This document shows positions 7,175 to 16,820 of a DNA stretch of 64,000 nt, piece by piece. The notes beneath the pieces are model-generated. The model had not been told where the DNA came from. It did no database searches and saw nothing but the letters and a program-made list of their open reading frames with translations. Within the stretch, counting starts at the first letter, position 1, and each line of letters starts with the position of its first letter. A program made the position numbers and the translations under genes. The stretch spans positions 1-64,000 of the forward strand of contig CAIQIA010000011.1 of the NCBI GenBank assembly GCA_903871775.1, written 5' to 3'. The stretch comes from an uncultured cyanobacterium (GTDB lineage Bacteria > Cyanobacteriota > Cyanobacteriia > PCC-6307 > Cyanobiaceae).

Positions 7175-8770
7175 ATGTCCGTCACGCAGTCAGACCTGCC
7201 GGGGGCCGAAGCGCGGCAGCCGGCGATCGTCATCCTCGACTTCGGCTCCCAGTACTCGGAACTGATCGCCCGCCGGGTGCGCGAGACCGAGGTCTTTTCG
7301 CTGGTGATGAGCCACACCACCTCACCGGAGGAGATCCGCGCCCTCGGCCCCCGGGGGCTGATCCTCAGCGGCGGTCCGGCGTCGGTCTATGAGCCCGGGG
7401 CACCGGTCTGTGATCCGGGGGTGTGGGACCTGGGGCTGCCGATTCTGGGGGTCTGCTACGGCATGCAGCTGATGGTGCAGCAGCTGGGAGGACGCGTCGA
7501 GGCCGCCGGCCGGGGGGAATACGGCAAGGCCCCGCTCTGGGTCGATGACCCCACAGACCTGCTCACCAATGTCGAGAACGGCTCGACGATGTGGATGAGC
7601 CATGGCGATTCGGTGATCGATCTGCCACCCGGCTTCAGTGGGCTGGCCCACACCGAGAACACGCCGGCCGCCGCCGTGGCCGACCACCGGCGCAGGCTCT
7701 ATGGCGTCCAGTTCCATCCCGAGGTTGTGCATTCCGCCGGTGGCATGGCGATGCTGCGCAACTTCGTGTATCACATCTGCGCCTGCGAACCCGACTGGAC
7801 GACCGCGGCATTCATTGAAGAAGCGATTGCCGATGTGCGTCGGCAGGTGGGAGATCGGCGGGTGTTGCTGGCCCTGTCGGGTGGCGTGGATTCATCAACC
7901 CTGGCCTTTCTGCTGCACCAGGCGATCGGCGATCGCCTGACCTGCATGTTCATCGACCAGGGCTTCATGCGCAAGGGCGAGCCCGAATTCCTGATGGAGT
8001 TCTTTGACCAGCGCTTCCATATTCACGTGGAGTACATCAATGCCCGCGAGCGCTTTCTAGCCAAGCTCACAGGCATCACCGACCCCGAGGAGAAACGCAA
8101 GATCATCGGCGCAGAATTCATCCGCGTGTTCGAAGAAGAAAGCCGACGGCTGGGCCCCTTCGACTATCTGGCCCAGGGCACTCTCTATCCCGATGTCATT
8201 GAAAGCGCCGGCACCAACATTGATCCCAAGACCGGCGAACGGGTGGCCGTCAAGATCAAAAGCCACCACAACGTCGGCGGCTTACCGAAAGATCTGCAGT
8301 TCAAGCTGGTGGAACCCCTGCGTCGACTCTTCAAGGATGAAGTGCGCAAGGTGGGCCGCAACCTTGGCCTTCCCGATGAGATCGTCAGACGCCATCCGTT
8401 CCCGGGCCCAGGCCTGGCGATCCGCATTCTCGGCGAGGTGACCGAGGAGAAGCTTGACATCCTGAGGGATGCAGACCTGATCGTCCGCGAAGAAGTTCGC
8501 GATGCGGGTCTCTACCACGACATCTGGCAGGCATTCGCCGTTCTGCTGCCGGTCCGCAGCGTCGGGGTGATGGGGGACAAGCGCACCTACGCCTACCCGA
8601 TCGTGCTGCGCTGTGTCGGCAGCGAAGACGGCATGACGGCTGACTGGTCACGCCTGCCCTACCCGCTGATGGAGAAGATCTCGAACCGCATCGTCAATGA
8701 GGTGTCGGGGGTCAACCGGGTCGTGTACGACATCACCAGCAAGCCCCCCGGCACGATCGAATGGGAGTGA
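7175..8770 (+). CDS. guaA: GMP synthase (glutamine-hydrolysing)
   Basis: Encodes 531 residues. An N-terminal class I glutamine amidotransferase domain shows the nucleophile Cys94 in [10 protein letters not shown] and the His-Glu pair in QFHPEVVHS; an ATP-pyrophosphatase domain follows with the SGGVDSS loop at residues 235-241; the C-terminal dimerisation domain contains [13 protein letters not shown] and ends [11 protein letters not shown], the usual GuaA terminus. It converts XMP to GMP with glutamine and ATP in the cytosol. Length and motifs are canonical. Codon choice becomes slightly less GC-extreme through the ATPase domain, but nothing suggests transfer. Confidence 0.97.
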   Translation: MSVTQSDLPGAEARQPAIVILDFGSQYSELIARRVRETEVFSLVMSHTTSPEEIRALGPRGLILSGGPASVYEPGAPVCDPGVWDLGLPILGVCYGMQLMVQQLGGRVEAAGRGEYGKAPLWVDDPTDLLTNVENGSTMWMSHGDSVIDLPPGFSGLAHTENTPAAAVADHRRRLYGVQFHPEVVHSAGGMAMLRNFVYHICACEPDWTTAAFIEEAIADVRRQVGDRRVLLALSGGVDSSTLAFLLHQAIGDRLTCMFIDQGFMRKGEPEFLMEFFDQRFHIHVEYINARERFLAKLTGITDPEEKRKIIGAEFIRVFEEESRRLGPFDYLAQGTLYPDVIESAGTNIDPKTGERVAVKIKSHHNVGGLPKDLQFKLVEPLRRLFKDEVRKVGRNLGLPDEIVRRHPFPGPGLAIRILGEVTEEKLDILRDADLIVREEVRDAGLYHDIWQAFAVLLPVRSVGVMGDKRTYAYPIVLRCVGSEDGMTADWSRLPYPLMEKISNRIVNEVSGVNRVVYDITSKPPGTIEWE

Positions 8771-8812
8771 GCGCCTAGACTCTGCCGGCATCAGCAGGCT
8801 TGTCCCGAGTCC

Positions 8813-9658
8813 ATGAACGTCCGTCGGATCCTCAGCCTCGCGCAATCCGGCGCCCTGCTGCCCTACGCCCTGGGCCGATTCGCCACGGTCAGAAAGGTGT
8901 ATTCCCGGCTGAACGGCCTGCGGTATCCCCTCGACCGGCGAACGAGCCGAGGGCCCGTCAACGATCCGATCTTCCCTGCGGTCGATGTGGTCCGGGCGGT
9001 GCAGGAGCTGCGAGAGGATGCCGTCGCCTTTCGTTTTGACCTGCCCACCCCGCTCGTGGATGAGATCCACGACTTCGCCCGCCGGGGCCTGTGCAAGTCC
9101 AGCGGGTTCCAGGGCCATCGTCCCTTTGAGGAGATTGCGTCAGGCCAGACCATCGAAGGGCAGCGGTTGGCCATGGCCGAGGTGATCAACCCGCTGGGGT
9201 GTGACGCGATCCGCAGGATTGTCGAGAGCGAAGCCCTCAGACAGACCTGCATGCGTTATCTCGGCTACCAGCCCCCCAAGGCCGACATCCGCCTCTTCTG
9301 GAGTTTTGTCTCCAATCTCAGCGAGAACGAGCGTCGTCAACAGTTTCAAACCATTGACTACCACGTTGACATCCACGATTTCAACTTCTGCTACGCCCAC
9401 TTCTATCTCACCGACACCGATGCCCTTTCTGGAGCGCATGTGATGGTGCGTGGCTCGCACACCCGCAAACCTCTGACCTGGCTGATCGGTTCAGCCCGCA
9501 AGAGCGATGCGCAGATTGCCAGCCGTTACACCAGCAACGACGTGCTCACGATCGAAGGCCCGGCCGGCACAGGTTTTCTTGAAGACACCTCCTGTTACCA
9601 CAAGGCCCTGCCACCGCTGGAGCGAATGCGGCTGCTGCTGCAGATCCGTTATCACTGA
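8813..9658 (+). CDS. phytanoyl-CoA dioxygenase (PhyH) family protein
   Basis: Encodes 281 residues. The iron-binding facial triad of PhyH-type Fe(II)/2-oxoglutarate dioxygenases is visible: His184 and Asp186 in DYHVDIHDF, distal His263 in TSCYHKALPP, and a 2-oxoglutarate Arg in the following ERMRLLLQIRY. Between them lie YAHFYLTDTDA and GSHTRKP, also typical. Family members hydroxylate lipids, amino acids or secondary metabolites; this substrate is unknown. Starts 42 bases after guaA. Its stop overlaps the convergent methyltransferase by 7 bases. The neighbouring methyltransferase and GT-like gene suggest a role in decorating a glycan or lipid. Confidence 0.78.
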   Translation: MNVRRILSLAQSGALLPYALGRFATVRKVYSRLNGLRYPLDRRTSRGPVNDPIFPAVDVVRAVQELREDAVAFRFDLPTPLVDEIHDFARRGLCKSSGFQGHRPFEEIASGQTIEGQRLAMAEVINPLGCDAIRRIVESEALRQTCMRYLGYQPPKADIRLFWSFVSNLSENERRQQFQTIDYHVDIHDFNFCYAHFYLTDTDALSGAHVMVRGSHTRKPLTWLIGSARKSDAQIASRYTSNDVLTIEGPAGTGFLEDTSCYHKALPPLERMRLLLQIRYH

Positions 9659-10548
9659 TCTTTGAGCTCAACCCGACGGTGCACCGCCAGAACGGTGTGA
9701 CCAGGAATGAAGAAATCGGCAGGGATGGAAACATCCGCCGGCAAGGAACGCAACAGGCTGACCACGGCCCGCCGTTGCAGACGTTCCAGCAACCCGGATG
9801 CACGCGAGGACGGCCGCAACAGGGTGCGAGACACAAACGCGTGAATCAACCTCTGGGCGTGCCCCTGCTCGACGGGCAGATGCACGAGGTCATGCAACTG
9901 AAATCCGAAGGTCTCGGGATAGCGCTTGAGACAGTCATCGGTCCAGCGACTGACGTGATGGGGCGGTGCATTGAGGCAGTCATCATGCTGAGACCCAAGA
10001 TAGGAATCTTCCGACGGCACAGCCGTGATCAGCAACCCTCCATCGCGCAGGGCCCGATGGGCAGCCCGAAAGTACGTGGCTGGCGCCGGCAGATGCTCCA
10101 GCACCTGAAATGAACAGACCCGGTCGAAACAACCGGGATGTTCATCAGCAAAGGCGGCAAAATCCTGACGCAGCACCCGCAGACCCCGGCGCTGGGCCGA
10201 GGCCACCGCATGTTCACTGAGCTCCAGACCCGTGTAGTGCGCGTTCTTCACCCAGGCGGCGAAATGGCCTTCACCACAGCCCACCTCAAGAAGATCGTCC
10301 CCGCCAAGAAAACGGGCGGCCACGTCATATTCCCGCTTCTCTGGGGCGTAGTACCAGGGGTTGTGCTCTGACAGCTGACGGTAAAACTCACCATCCCCGA
10401 GGATCAGGGGCCTCCACATGCGCAGACCCGTCTCATCTTCCACCAGCGAGACTTCCCTGGTGTCGCCAACCAGCCGGCGGATATCGGCACCCAGGTCGTC
10501 ATAACGGCGGATCAGGTCGGCGATCTGCAACGTGACAAGGGTGCGCAT
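9652..10548 (-). CDS. class I SAM-dependent methyltransferase
   Basis: Encodes 298 residues. The SAM-binding motif I is LLEVGCGEGHF (about residues 86-96), with the acidic post-I residue in YTGLELS and motif IV region FDRVCSFQVLEHLP near 140-153. This is a UbiE/Methyltransf_11-type domain; the preceding 80 residues (NPWYYAPEKREYD) resemble glycan- or small-molecule-modifying methyltransferases found in polysaccharide clusters. Substrate not predictable. Convergent with the PhyH gene. The 132-base gap on its 5' side is shared with the divergent GT-like gene at 10681. Confidence 0.78.
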   Translation of the reverse strand: MRTLVTLQIADLIRRYDDLGADIRRLVGDTREVSLVEDETGLRMWRPLILGDGEFYRQLSEHNPWYYAPEKREYDVAARFLGGDDLLEVGCGEGHFAAWVKNAHYTGLELSEHAVASAQRRGLRVLRQDFAAFADEHPGCFDRVCSFQVLEHLPAPATYFRAAHRALRDGGLLITAVPSEDSYLGSQHDDCLNAPPHHVSRWTDDCLKRYPETFGFQLHDLVHLPVEQGHAQRLIHAFVSRTLLRPSSRASGLLERLQRRAVVSLLRSLPADVSIPADFFIPGHTVLAVHRRVELKDQ

Positions 10549-10612
10549 GACGCCAGCCGGCCGGAGGAGTTCGGTGATGGGATCGAGAGCGAGGAAAGGC
10601 TCTCAGAATCGC

Positions 10613-10620
10613 TGTATAAT
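10613..10620 (+). promoter_or_regulatory. candidate -10 element TGTATAAT for the gene at 10681
   Basis: A consensus TATAAT at 10615-10620, preceded by TG, sits 60 bases before the ATG of the GT-like gene in the gap between two divergent genes. No convincing -35 hexamer is seen at 16-18 bases upstream, so the call rests on the perfect -10. Confidence 0.45.
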
Positions 10621-10680
10621 ACCCCGAACAAGCTGGGTCGACCAGGTCCTGCGCCGCTCAGATCCTTCGCGCCCTGCACC

Positions 10681-11628
10681 ATGATCATTTACACCTTTTG
10701 TGTTGACATCGGCAAGTTCACGCCGCAGCAGCTCACTGAAGCGGCCTTCATCTTTCTCAATGCCCTGGAAGCGACACGAACCAGGATCAATCAGCTGATC
10801 ATCTACACGAACTACGAACTGATCCTCCCAAAAGTCTCTTTTGAAATCAGCATTCGCCCCTACGAGCCACTGCAGGCGAGCGTCCACCCAGGGGATGGCT
10901 GGGCCAACCTGAATCTCAACAAGTTCACCTACAACACGCTACTTCGCGAGGAATTCGGCGTCTCGCCTGTCTGGATTGACCTTGACACCATCGCCCTCAA
11001 CAACCTTGATCATCTCGATGGCTTGCCTAATTTCTTTGTCTGCAAAGGGGGCGCCGCCGACGGCAACATCATATCTGTGGTCAAAGATACGAGCAACTAT
11101 GATGTTCCCGCCTGCGACTATCTCAACGGCAGCGTCTTCAAGCTCGATGCCACCATTCATGAGGCGGCCAGCCGGTGCGTTGAAGAGCACCGCGAGAACC
11201 TCGTCTACGCCGAACAGGGTGCCCTGAATTTTGTCTATCACTTCATGCCACGCGATTTTCCCATGCATGTGCTCGGGAAGGATGTCGACCACAACAGCAT
11301 CAACTCCTACTCAGCCTGGGAGAGCCGCTCGGGCACCCACCCCTCCCACCAGAACTCGCGCAACCTCTTCCGTGACTGGCGCGGGCGGCTGCGATCGCGA
11401 TTGCACCCCGAGAAGCGTCTGCAGTTCCTGACCCTCACCTTCGCCACCCATGCGGCCTTCCTGGCCATGAAGCCGCGGGACAACCTCTTTGCCTGGACTC
11501 TGCACGATCTGCTGCTGCGCCAGCGTCGTCCCCGCTGGCGGACGCGGCTCTGGCTGGCGTGGGAACTGTGGACGCTGCGATGGCGCAGCGTCGTTCAGGA
11601 CTGGCGCGCCCGTCTGCGTTCCCGCTGA
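10681..11628 (+). CDS. putative GT-A-type glycosyltransferase
   Basis: Encodes 315 residues. A VWIDLDTIAL segment at about 97-106 gives a DxD-like Asp100-x-Asp102, the metal/nucleotide-sugar site of GT-A glycosyltransferases, and NGSVFKLD plus YAEQGALNFVYH resemble the acceptor-side motifs of GT8/GT32-like enzymes (the EQ-x-x-LN pattern). The C-terminal 80 residues are rich in Arg and Trp and could bind the membrane surface. Base composition is lower through the first two thirds than in the tail. The 3' end overlaps sdhB (convergent) by 34 bases. A sugar-transfer role is likely but donor and acceptor are unknown. Confidence 0.6.
   Translation: MIIYTFCVDIGKFTPQQLTEAAFIFLNALEATRTRINQLIIYTNYELILPKVSFEISIRPYEPLQASVHPGDGWANLNLNKFTYNTLLREEFGVSPVWIDLDTIALNNLDHLDGLPNFFVCKGGAADGNIISVVKDTSNYDVPACDYLNGSVFKLDATIHEAASRCVEEHRENLVYAEQGALNFVYHFMPRDFPMHVLGKDVDHNSINSYSAWESRSGTHPSHQNSRNLFRDWRGRLRSRLHPEKRLQFLTLTFATHAAFLAMKPRDNLFAWTLHDLLLRQRRPRWRTRLWLAWELWTLRWRSVVQDWRARLRSR
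11391..11398. repeat. HIP1-type palindrome GCGATCGC
   Basis: The octamer GCGATCGC, core of the cyanobacterial HIP1 element, occurs here and also at 7928-7937, 30490-30497 and 30533-30542 (GGCGATCGCC at the first and last). HIP1 is abundant in many cyanobacterial genomes. The copies lie inside genes and are a taxonomic clue rather than a functional site. Confidence 0.6.
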
Positions 11629-12347
11629 AGCCAGCTGATCCAGTCGGCCGACACCTCCTTGGGGCAGGCGGCTTCGCATTCGAGGTTGCTGCTGCAGCTG
11701 CCGAACCCCTCCACCACCATCCGTTCGTGCATCGCCAGGGTGCGCCGACCGCGTTCGGGCTGCCCCTGGGGCAGCTGGGCCAGGTGGGCCAGCTTGGCCC
11801 CCACGAACAGCGAGGCCGAGGCGTTGCGGCAACTGGCCACACAGGCGCCGCAGCCGATACAGGTGGCGGCGGCGAAGGCCACGGCCGCCTGCTCCTGCCC
11901 CACGAGCAGCGCATTGCCGTCGGGCGCCTGGCCGGTGTTGACCGAGCAGTAGCCGCCGGCGGCGATCAGTCGGTCGAAGGCCGAACGATCGACCACCAGA
12001 TCCTGAACCAGGGGGAAGGCCCGGGCCCGCCAGGGCTCAAGGGTGAGGGTGGTCCCATCCGCGAAGCTGCGCAGATACAGCTGGCAGACCGTCGTCGCCG
12101 GCCGGGGGCCATGGGCCTGACCGTTCACCAGAAACCCGCAACTGCCGCAGATGCCCTCGCGGCAGTCGTGGTCGAAATGCACCGGACGCTCACCGGCGGC
12201 GATCAACCGCTCGTTGAGCACATCGAGGGCCTCCAGCAGCGACAGGTCAGCCGATACCCCCTCGAGGCGGTGGCTCTCGAAAGCACCGGAGGCCCCGGGC
12301 CCGTCCTGGCGCCAGATGCGCAGGTTCAGTGTCAGCAGGCGGCTCAT
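11595..12347 (-). CDS. sdhB: succinate dehydrogenase/fumarate reductase iron-sulfur subunit
   Basis: Encodes 250 residues. The N-terminal ferredoxin domain carries the 2Fe-2S ligands in [11 protein letters not shown] (with a further Cys downstream in TTVCQLY), and the C-terminal domain has [15 protein letters not shown] and [16 protein letters not shown] for the 4Fe-4S and 3Fe-4S clusters. It passes electrons from the flavoprotein to the membrane cytochrome b. It starts inside the sdhA stop (4-base overlap) and is the last gene of a leftward sdhC-sdhA-sdhB operon. The 3' end overlaps the convergent GT-like gene by 34 bases. Confidence 0.93.
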   Translation of the reverse strand: MSRLLTLNLRIWRQDGPGASGAFESHRLEGVSADLSLLEALDVLNERLIAAGERPVHFDHDCREGICGSCGFLVNGQAHGPRPATTVCQLYLRSFADGTTLTLEPWRARAFPLVQDLVVDRSAFDRLIAAGGYCSVNTGQAPDGNALLVGQEQAAVAFAAATCIGCGACVASCRNASASLFVGAKLAHLAQLPQGQPERGRRTLAMHERMVVEGFGSCSSNLECEAACPKEVSADWISWLQRERRRARQS

Positions 12348-14263
12348 CGGTAGCTGCGGGTGGTGGGCTGCAGCTCGGTGAACCGCAGCGGTTCGCGGTG
12401 CAGGATCGGTTCGGCGGTATCCCTGCCGTGCCCCCAGGCGGCGATGTGGGCGAAGTGCTCATCATCCCGGCGGGCCTCCCCCTCCGGGGTCTGGTGCTCC
12501 TCGCGGAAATGGGCCCCGCACGATTCCTCCCGCGCCAGGGCATCCCGCAGCATCAGCCGGGCCAGACCGAAGAAGTCGGCCACCCGCAGGGCCTTCTCCA
12601 GCTCAGGATTCGGACCGCTGGCCCCGCCGGGCACCCGCACCTCGGCGTGAAACTCCTGCTCCAGAGCCGCCACCGCCGCCAGGCCATCCCGCAGGCCGCT
12701 GGCCTGGCGGCTGATGCCGCAGCTGTCGATCATCAGCCGGCCGAGGCGGCGATGGAACGCATCCACCGGCGTGCGTCCGCCGCTGCCCAGCAGGCCGTCG
12801 ATGCGGGCCTGCACCCGCGCCACCGCCGCACGGCAGGCCGGATGGTCGGGGCTGAGGACCGGGGCACCATGGCCGGCCAGCCAGGCGGGCACCGTGGCCG
12901 GGGCGATGAAATAGCCATCGGCCAGCCCCTGCATCAGGGCGCTGGCCCCCAGCCGGTTCGCCCCGTGCTCCGAGAAGTTGGCCTCCCCCAGCACGAACAA
13001 CCCGGGGATGGAACTCATCAGCCGGTAGTCAACCCACAGGCCCCCCATCGTGTAGTGGGGCGCCGGATAGATGCGCAGGGGCGTCCCGTAGGGATCGTCA
13101 CCGCTGATGCGTTCGTACATGTCCAGGAGGTTGCCGTAACGGGCGGCGATCCGATCCCGGCCGTCCCGGGCAATGGCATCGCGCAGGTCGAGGTACACCG
13201 ACTGCCGACCAGGGCCGACGCCGTGGCCGGCGAGGCAGAGCTCGCGGGCGCGCCGCGAGGCGACATCCCTGGGCACCATGTTCCCGTAGGCGGGATATTG
13301 CCGTTCGAGAAAGTAATCCCGCTCCTGTTCCGGAATCTCTCCGGGAGGGCGCTCATCACCGGCGCGGACCGGCAGCCACACCCGACCGTCATTGCGCAGG
13401 CTTTCGCTCATCAGCGTCAGCTTGCTCTGGTGGGGATCACCGCTGGGAATGCAGGTCGGATGGATCTGGGTGAAGCAGGGGTTGGCGAACAGGGCCCCCT
13501 GGCGGTGGGCCTGCCAGATGGCACTGGCATTCGACCGCAGGGCATTGGTCGACAGAAAGTAGACATTGCTGTAACCCCCCGTGGCCAGCAGCACCGCCTG
13601 GGCCAGGTGCACCTCAAGGGCACCGCTCAGCAGGTCACGGCAGACGACACCGCGGGCGACACCGTCGACGGTGATCAGATCGAGCATGTCGCGCCTGCAG
13701 AGCAGGCGCACCCGGCCGGCCTCGACCTGACGCATCAGGGCCTGGTAGGCGCCGTAGAGCAGCTGCTGGCCCGTCTGGCCGCGGGCATAGAACGTGCGGC
13801 TCACCAGGGCACCGCCGAAGCTGCGGGTGGCCAGGGTGCCGCCGTACTCCCGGGCGAAGGGCACCCCCTGGGCGACGCACTGGTCGATGATCGCCGAACT
13901 GATCTCAGCCAGGCGGCGGCAGCCGGCCTCGCGGGCGCGGAAATCGCCACCGCGGAGGGTGTCGGCGAAGAGACGGTTGACGCTGTCGCCATCCGGGGCG
14001 AGGGCCCGGGCGGCGTTGATGCCCCCCTGGGCGGCCACCGAATGGGCGCGGCGGGGGCTGTCGTGGAAGCTGAGCACCGTCACCGGATAGCCCTGCTCGG
14101 CCAGGGTGGCGGCCGCCGAAGCCCCGGCCAGGCCCGTGCCCACCACCAGCAGCGGAAAGGCCCCCCGCCGGGCCGGCGCGATCAGCGGCAGCCCCTCCCG
14201 GGTGCGGCGCCAGGCATCGGCCAGGTGCCCGGCCGGCAGCTGGGGATCAGGCAGAGCGCTCAT
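12344..14263 (-). CDS. sdhA: succinate dehydrogenase/fumarate reductase flavoprotein subunit
   Basis: Encodes 639 residues, typical of the B-type (Bacillus/epsilonproteobacteria-like) SdhA/FrdA. The FAD dinucleotide fold is [14 protein letters not shown] near 38-51, and the flavin-linking His74 lies in [11 protein letters not shown]. Downstream are the capping-domain [10 protein letters not shown], the [11 protein letters not shown] dinucleotide region and [19 protein letters not shown]. It oxidises succinate to fumarate in the TCA cycle. Start and stop overlap its neighbours by 4 bases each, so the three subunits are translationally coupled. Confidence 0.94.
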   Translation of the reverse strand: MSALPDPQLPAGHLADAWRRTREGLPLIAPARRGAFPLLVVGTGLAGASAAATLAEQGYPVTVLSFHDSPRRAHSVAAQGGINAARALAPDGDSVNRLFADTLRGGDFRAREAGCRRLAEISSAIIDQCVAQGVPFAREYGGTLATRSFGGALVSRTFYARGQTGQQLLYGAYQALMRQVEAGRVRLLCRRDMLDLITVDGVARGVVCRDLLSGALEVHLAQAVLLATGGYSNVYFLSTNALRSNASAIWQAHRQGALFANPCFTQIHPTCIPSGDPHQSKLTLMSESLRNDGRVWLPVRAGDERPPGEIPEQERDYFLERQYPAYGNMVPRDVASRRARELCLAGHGVGPGRQSVYLDLRDAIARDGRDRIAARYGNLLDMYERISGDDPYGTPLRIYPAPHYTMGGLWVDYRLMSSIPGLFVLGEANFSEHGANRLGASALMQGLADGYFIAPATVPAWLAGHGAPVLSPDHPACRAAVARVQARIDGLLGSGGRTPVDAFHRRLGRLMIDSCGISRQASGLRDGLAAVAALEQEFHAEVRVPGGASGPNPELEKALRVADFFGLARLMLRDALAREESCGAHFREEHQTPEGEARRDDEHFAHIAAWGHGRDTAEPILHREPLRFTELQPTTRSYR

Positions 14264-14901
14264 GGCACGACGGGGGCGGGATTCGCCGCCAGCACCAGGG
14301 TGACGCCGGCGAATCCCGCCGCCAGCAGCAGGGCCAGGGAACGGCCCCCCAGCCGGATCGCGGCGGCATTGCCGGGATCGAGCAGACCGAGGCGGCGATG
14401 GGCGGCTTCACTGCCGTGAAGCACATGCAGAGCGAGGGCCCCGGCGGCGGCGAGATAGACGGGGGCGGCCCATGGGGCGGCCAGGGCCTGGTGCAGAGCC
14501 GCGAGTTCGGCCCCGTCAGCGGGGCGCACCCAACGCAACTGGGCCAGGTGCACCACCAGAAACACCAGCAGCGCCGCTCCCGCCCAGGGCTGGCTGCGGG
14601 CGGCGAAGGCGGCCAGGGGCTCCCCGCGGCGGCTGGCAAGGGCGGCCGTGTTGCCGGCCCGGCGGTTCTGCTGCTGCGCCGCCAGGGTCAGGCCGGCATG
14701 GGCAAGGGTGACTAGCAGCAGCAGCCCCTCGGCGAGGGGCAGCCACCAGCGATGGTGCAGGGCTGAGGCATAGGCCTCGAAGCGCTCGGGGGCCAGGGGG
14801 GCCAGGCCCACCCCCACCAAGTGCAGCACGACGAAGCCAACCAGCAGCAACCCCGAAACGGCGATGATCGGCCCGCGTTGGTGGGGATCCAGCCAGCCCA
14901 T
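14260..14901 (-). CDS. sdhC: succinate dehydrogenase cytochrome b subunit (B-type, five-helix)
   Basis: Encodes 213 residues with five hydrophobic segments (about 11-31, 52-76, 107-125, 144-162, 186-206). His27, His68, His118 and His159 fall in helices 1, 2, 3 and 4 at nearly the spacing of the di-haem ligands in the Bacillus subtilis SdhC family, so this should be a single-subunit di-haem quinone anchor. It precedes sdhA with a 4-base overlap. The presence of one fused cytochrome b in place of separate SdhC/SdhD marks a B-type complex. Confidence 0.85.
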   Translation of the reverse strand: MGWLDPHQRGPIIAVSGLLLVGFVVLHLVGVGLAPLAPERFEAYASALHHRWWLPLAEGLLLLVTLAHAGLTLAAQQQNRRAGNTAALASRRGEPLAAFAARSQPWAGAALLVFLVVHLAQLRWVRPADGAELAALHQALAAPWAAPVYLAAAGALALHVLHGSEAAHRRLGLLDPGNAAAIRLGGRSLALLLAAGFAGVTLVLAANPAPVVP

Positions 14902-14935
14902 CGGAGCCGCGCGACGGTGCTGCGGATCTTAGGAA

Positions 14936-15889
14936 TCACCCACGGCGGCCAGGATCACCCAGGGCAGAGAGGGTCGGAAACTCCCGGGCCACCAGGGCCG
15001 TGAAGCCAGGCCCGTAGAAGGCCTCGTAGCGGGCGCGCTGGGGGGCAGGCATGCGGTAACGCCCCCGGGCCAGCCGCAGCAGCAGGTTTTCGAGCTTGGT
15101 GTGTCCCCACCGTTGCCAGGCCCGGCGCCGGGGAACCAGGGCGTTCGAGCGCCGCAGCAGCTCAAGCCCCCAGGGCGCCAGGGAGGGATTCACCCGCGGG
15201 GCCGACGCCGCCGGCCCCGCCGCCGGGGAGCAGCCCAGCACGGCCAGAAAATCGCTCTCGACGCGCCCGTCCACCAGGGCCTGGGGATGGAACAGGCGGG
15301 CCTGCACCGCCCCATCGCCGAAGACCTGGCGCCAGCGGGCCAGGGTGGCCGGATGATCGCAGAGATAACGGATGTTGCCATCGGCCGGATCCGGGGGCAG
15401 GCCCCGGTCGGTGCGGCCGCTGCGGATCCAGGTGGAATAGAGCGATTCCGCCAGGGCCAGGGGCTCCCGCAGGTAGACCACCACCTGCACGGAGTCGGCC
15501 CCAGCCTCGTGGAGCAGCTGCTGCAGCCGCTGCACATCGTCAGTCCGGCGCAGCCGGGCGTGCAGATGTTCCGAGCTGAACACCAACCGCCCGCCGGGGG
15601 GGATGGCGGCGAGTTCGTCCCGCAGGTCAGCCAGCAGGCGCCGACGCAGGGCCGCCCGGGCGGCCGGGCTGCCATCGGTCAGGGACAGCAGGTGCTCGTC
15701 CTCCCGGTCCGTTGCCGGCAGGCAGACGGTGGCCAGCAGACGGCTCGTCTCGAGGCCGGCACAGCAGGCCGGCCAGAGGTGACAGCGCTGCAGCGCCTCC
15801 GAACGCTGGCGCAGGAACTGCTGCAGGCTGGTGCTGCCCGTCTTCTCGGTGCCGATGTGCAGAACCACACCCCGACGGGTTCGCTCCAC
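14936..15889 (-). CDS. sulfotransferase-family protein
   Basis: Encodes 317 residues from a GTG start. The N-terminal GTEKTGSTSLQQFL (residues 13-26) is the PAPS-binding loop of P-loop sulfotransferases, and VVVYLREPLALAESLYSTWI near 155-175 corresponds to the 3'-phosphate-binding region (R-x-P-x-x-x-x-x-S). The rest shows RVNPSLAPWGLELLRRSN, seen in bacterial polysaccharide sulfotransferase-like proteins. It probably transfers sulfate to a glycan or lipid; substrate unknown. It lies 34 bases beyond sdhC in the same direction but is upstream of it, so it may share the promoter. Confidence 0.72.
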   Translation of the reverse strand: MERTRRGVVLHIGTEKTGSTSLQQFLRQRSEALQRCHLWPACCAGLETSRLLATVCLPATDREDEHLLSLTDGSPAARAALRRRLLADLRDELAAIPPGGRLVFSSEHLHARLRRTDDVQRLQQLLHEAGADSVQVVVYLREPLALAESLYSTWIRSGRTDRGLPPDPADGNIRYLCDHPATLARWRQVFGDGAVQARLFHPQALVDGRVESDFLAVLGCSPAAGPAASAPRVNPSLAPWGLELLRRSNALVPRRRAWQRWGHTKLENLLLRLARGRYRMPAPQRARYEAFYGPGFTALVAREFPTLSALGDPGRRG

Positions 15890-15962
15890 GACCTGACCCT
15901 GACGGTCTGAGCCTAGGGATCCCTTGCCGCGGCCGATACGATCGGGACCCAGTCATTCGGTC

Positions 15963-16583
15963 GTGGGCGCTCAACTCCAGCAGGATCCCCAGCTCCAGCG
16001 GCGACTGCAGCAGGACAGCATTGAGATCGGCGGCCGCACCGTCTATCTCAACCCCTTTCTCTACTGGCGCCGTTTCGATGCCAACACCGACCGCTGGCTG
16101 CGGGAACCCGGCCAGCTCGACGAAGACCAGATCCAGACCAACCGCCGGCGCTTCTATCCCGAGGTGGCCTTCGACGCCCTCAGCGATCAGGACCGCCAGA
16201 TCAAGGACGGGGCGGTGGAGATGTTCCTCAAGAGTCTCGACCTGATCACCACCTTCAATCCCGATCTGACGCCGGGCCAGCTGCTGGAGCTGGAACGCAA
16301 GATGGCCGTCACCAAGAAAAAGGCCTTCGAGCGCTGGGTGGCCAGGTCGCTGCACCGCCGCGACCTGGCCCAGAAGGCCGAGAAGCGGCGCTTCAGCCGC
16401 GAACGCTGGCGGCGTGAATGGCAGGAATGGCTGGCCGATCCGGTGACGCGCAAGGCCCTGCTTCCCCTGAGCGCCCTCGTGGCTGTCGCGGCCCTGGGGG
16501 GCTGGGTGCTGGGCTCCCAGGAGTTCTGCCGTCAGGTGCTCCTGCCGCCGGGCAACCCGGCTTCGCTCACCCCAGGCCGCTGA
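15963..16583 (+). CDS. conserved-looking hypothetical protein with C-terminal membrane anchor
   Basis: Encodes 206 residues from the GTG at 15963; an in-frame TTG at 15924 would add 13 residues. A compact N-terminal part (GGRTVYLNPFLYWRRFDANTDRWLRE begins near residue 20; only part quoted as GGRTVYLNPFLYW) is followed by a very basic, probably helical region (about 120-170, many Arg/Lys) and one hydrophobic helix near 175-193 (LLPLSALVAVAALGGWVLG). This layout suggests a cytoplasmic domain tethered to the membrane by its C terminus. I do not recognise the family. It stands between the divergent sulfotransferase and the PBP2 genes. Confidence 0.7.
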   Translation: MGAQLQQDPQLQRRLQQDSIEIGGRTVYLNPFLYWRRFDANTDRWLREPGQLDEDQIQTNRRRFYPEVAFDALSDQDRQIKDGAVEMFLKSLDLITTFNPDLTPGQLLELERKMAVTKKKAFERWVARSLHRRDLAQKAEKRRFSRERWRREWQEWLADPVTRKALLPLSALVAVAALGGWVLGSQEFCRQVLLPPGNPASLTPGR

Positions 16584-16625
16584 TCCCGGCCACCTGTGGC
16601 ACGCTGGGGGGGCATTGGTTGTGGG

Positions 16626-16820
16626 ATGGCCCAGTCTCCGCTTGAGATGCTGCTCAACCTGGCCCGCGGTTCCGCTGGACGCCAGGAGGATGCCACGGTG
16701 ATCCCCGTGCAGGTGACCGTCGAAGATCCCGCCGCCGCCGCCGATCTGAACGTCCTGCAGGAGCGGCTGCGGGCCATCGCTGACCGCCTGCTCCAGCTCG
16801 AGCGACAGCTGCTGCCATGA
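16626..16820 (+). CDS. 64-residue hypothetical protein coupled to PBP2
   Basis: Encodes 64 residues starting MAQSPLEMLLNLARGS. It has two short amphipathic helical parts, the second (NVLQERLRAIADRLLQLERQL) with heptad-like leucines that could form a coiled coil. No transmembrane segment. Its stop overlaps the ATG of the following PBP2 gene (ATGA at 16817-16820), so the two are likely translated together. A role with the elongasome is an inference from coupling only. An in-frame start at 16596 exists but adds unlikely residues. Confidence 0.62.
   Translation: MAQSPLEMLLNLARGSAGRQEDATVIPVQVTVEDPAAAADLNVLQERLRAIADRLLQLERQLLP

Noticed and set aside
12329-14419. A 2.1-kb open frame on the plus strand across sdhA, and similar long ones at 16532-18718 (minus), 18634-20283 (minus) and 29335-31425 (plus)
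   Set aside because: They are antisense to genes with clear family motifs; high GC removes stop codons. Their residues are His/Gln/Arg/Gly-rich with no domain.
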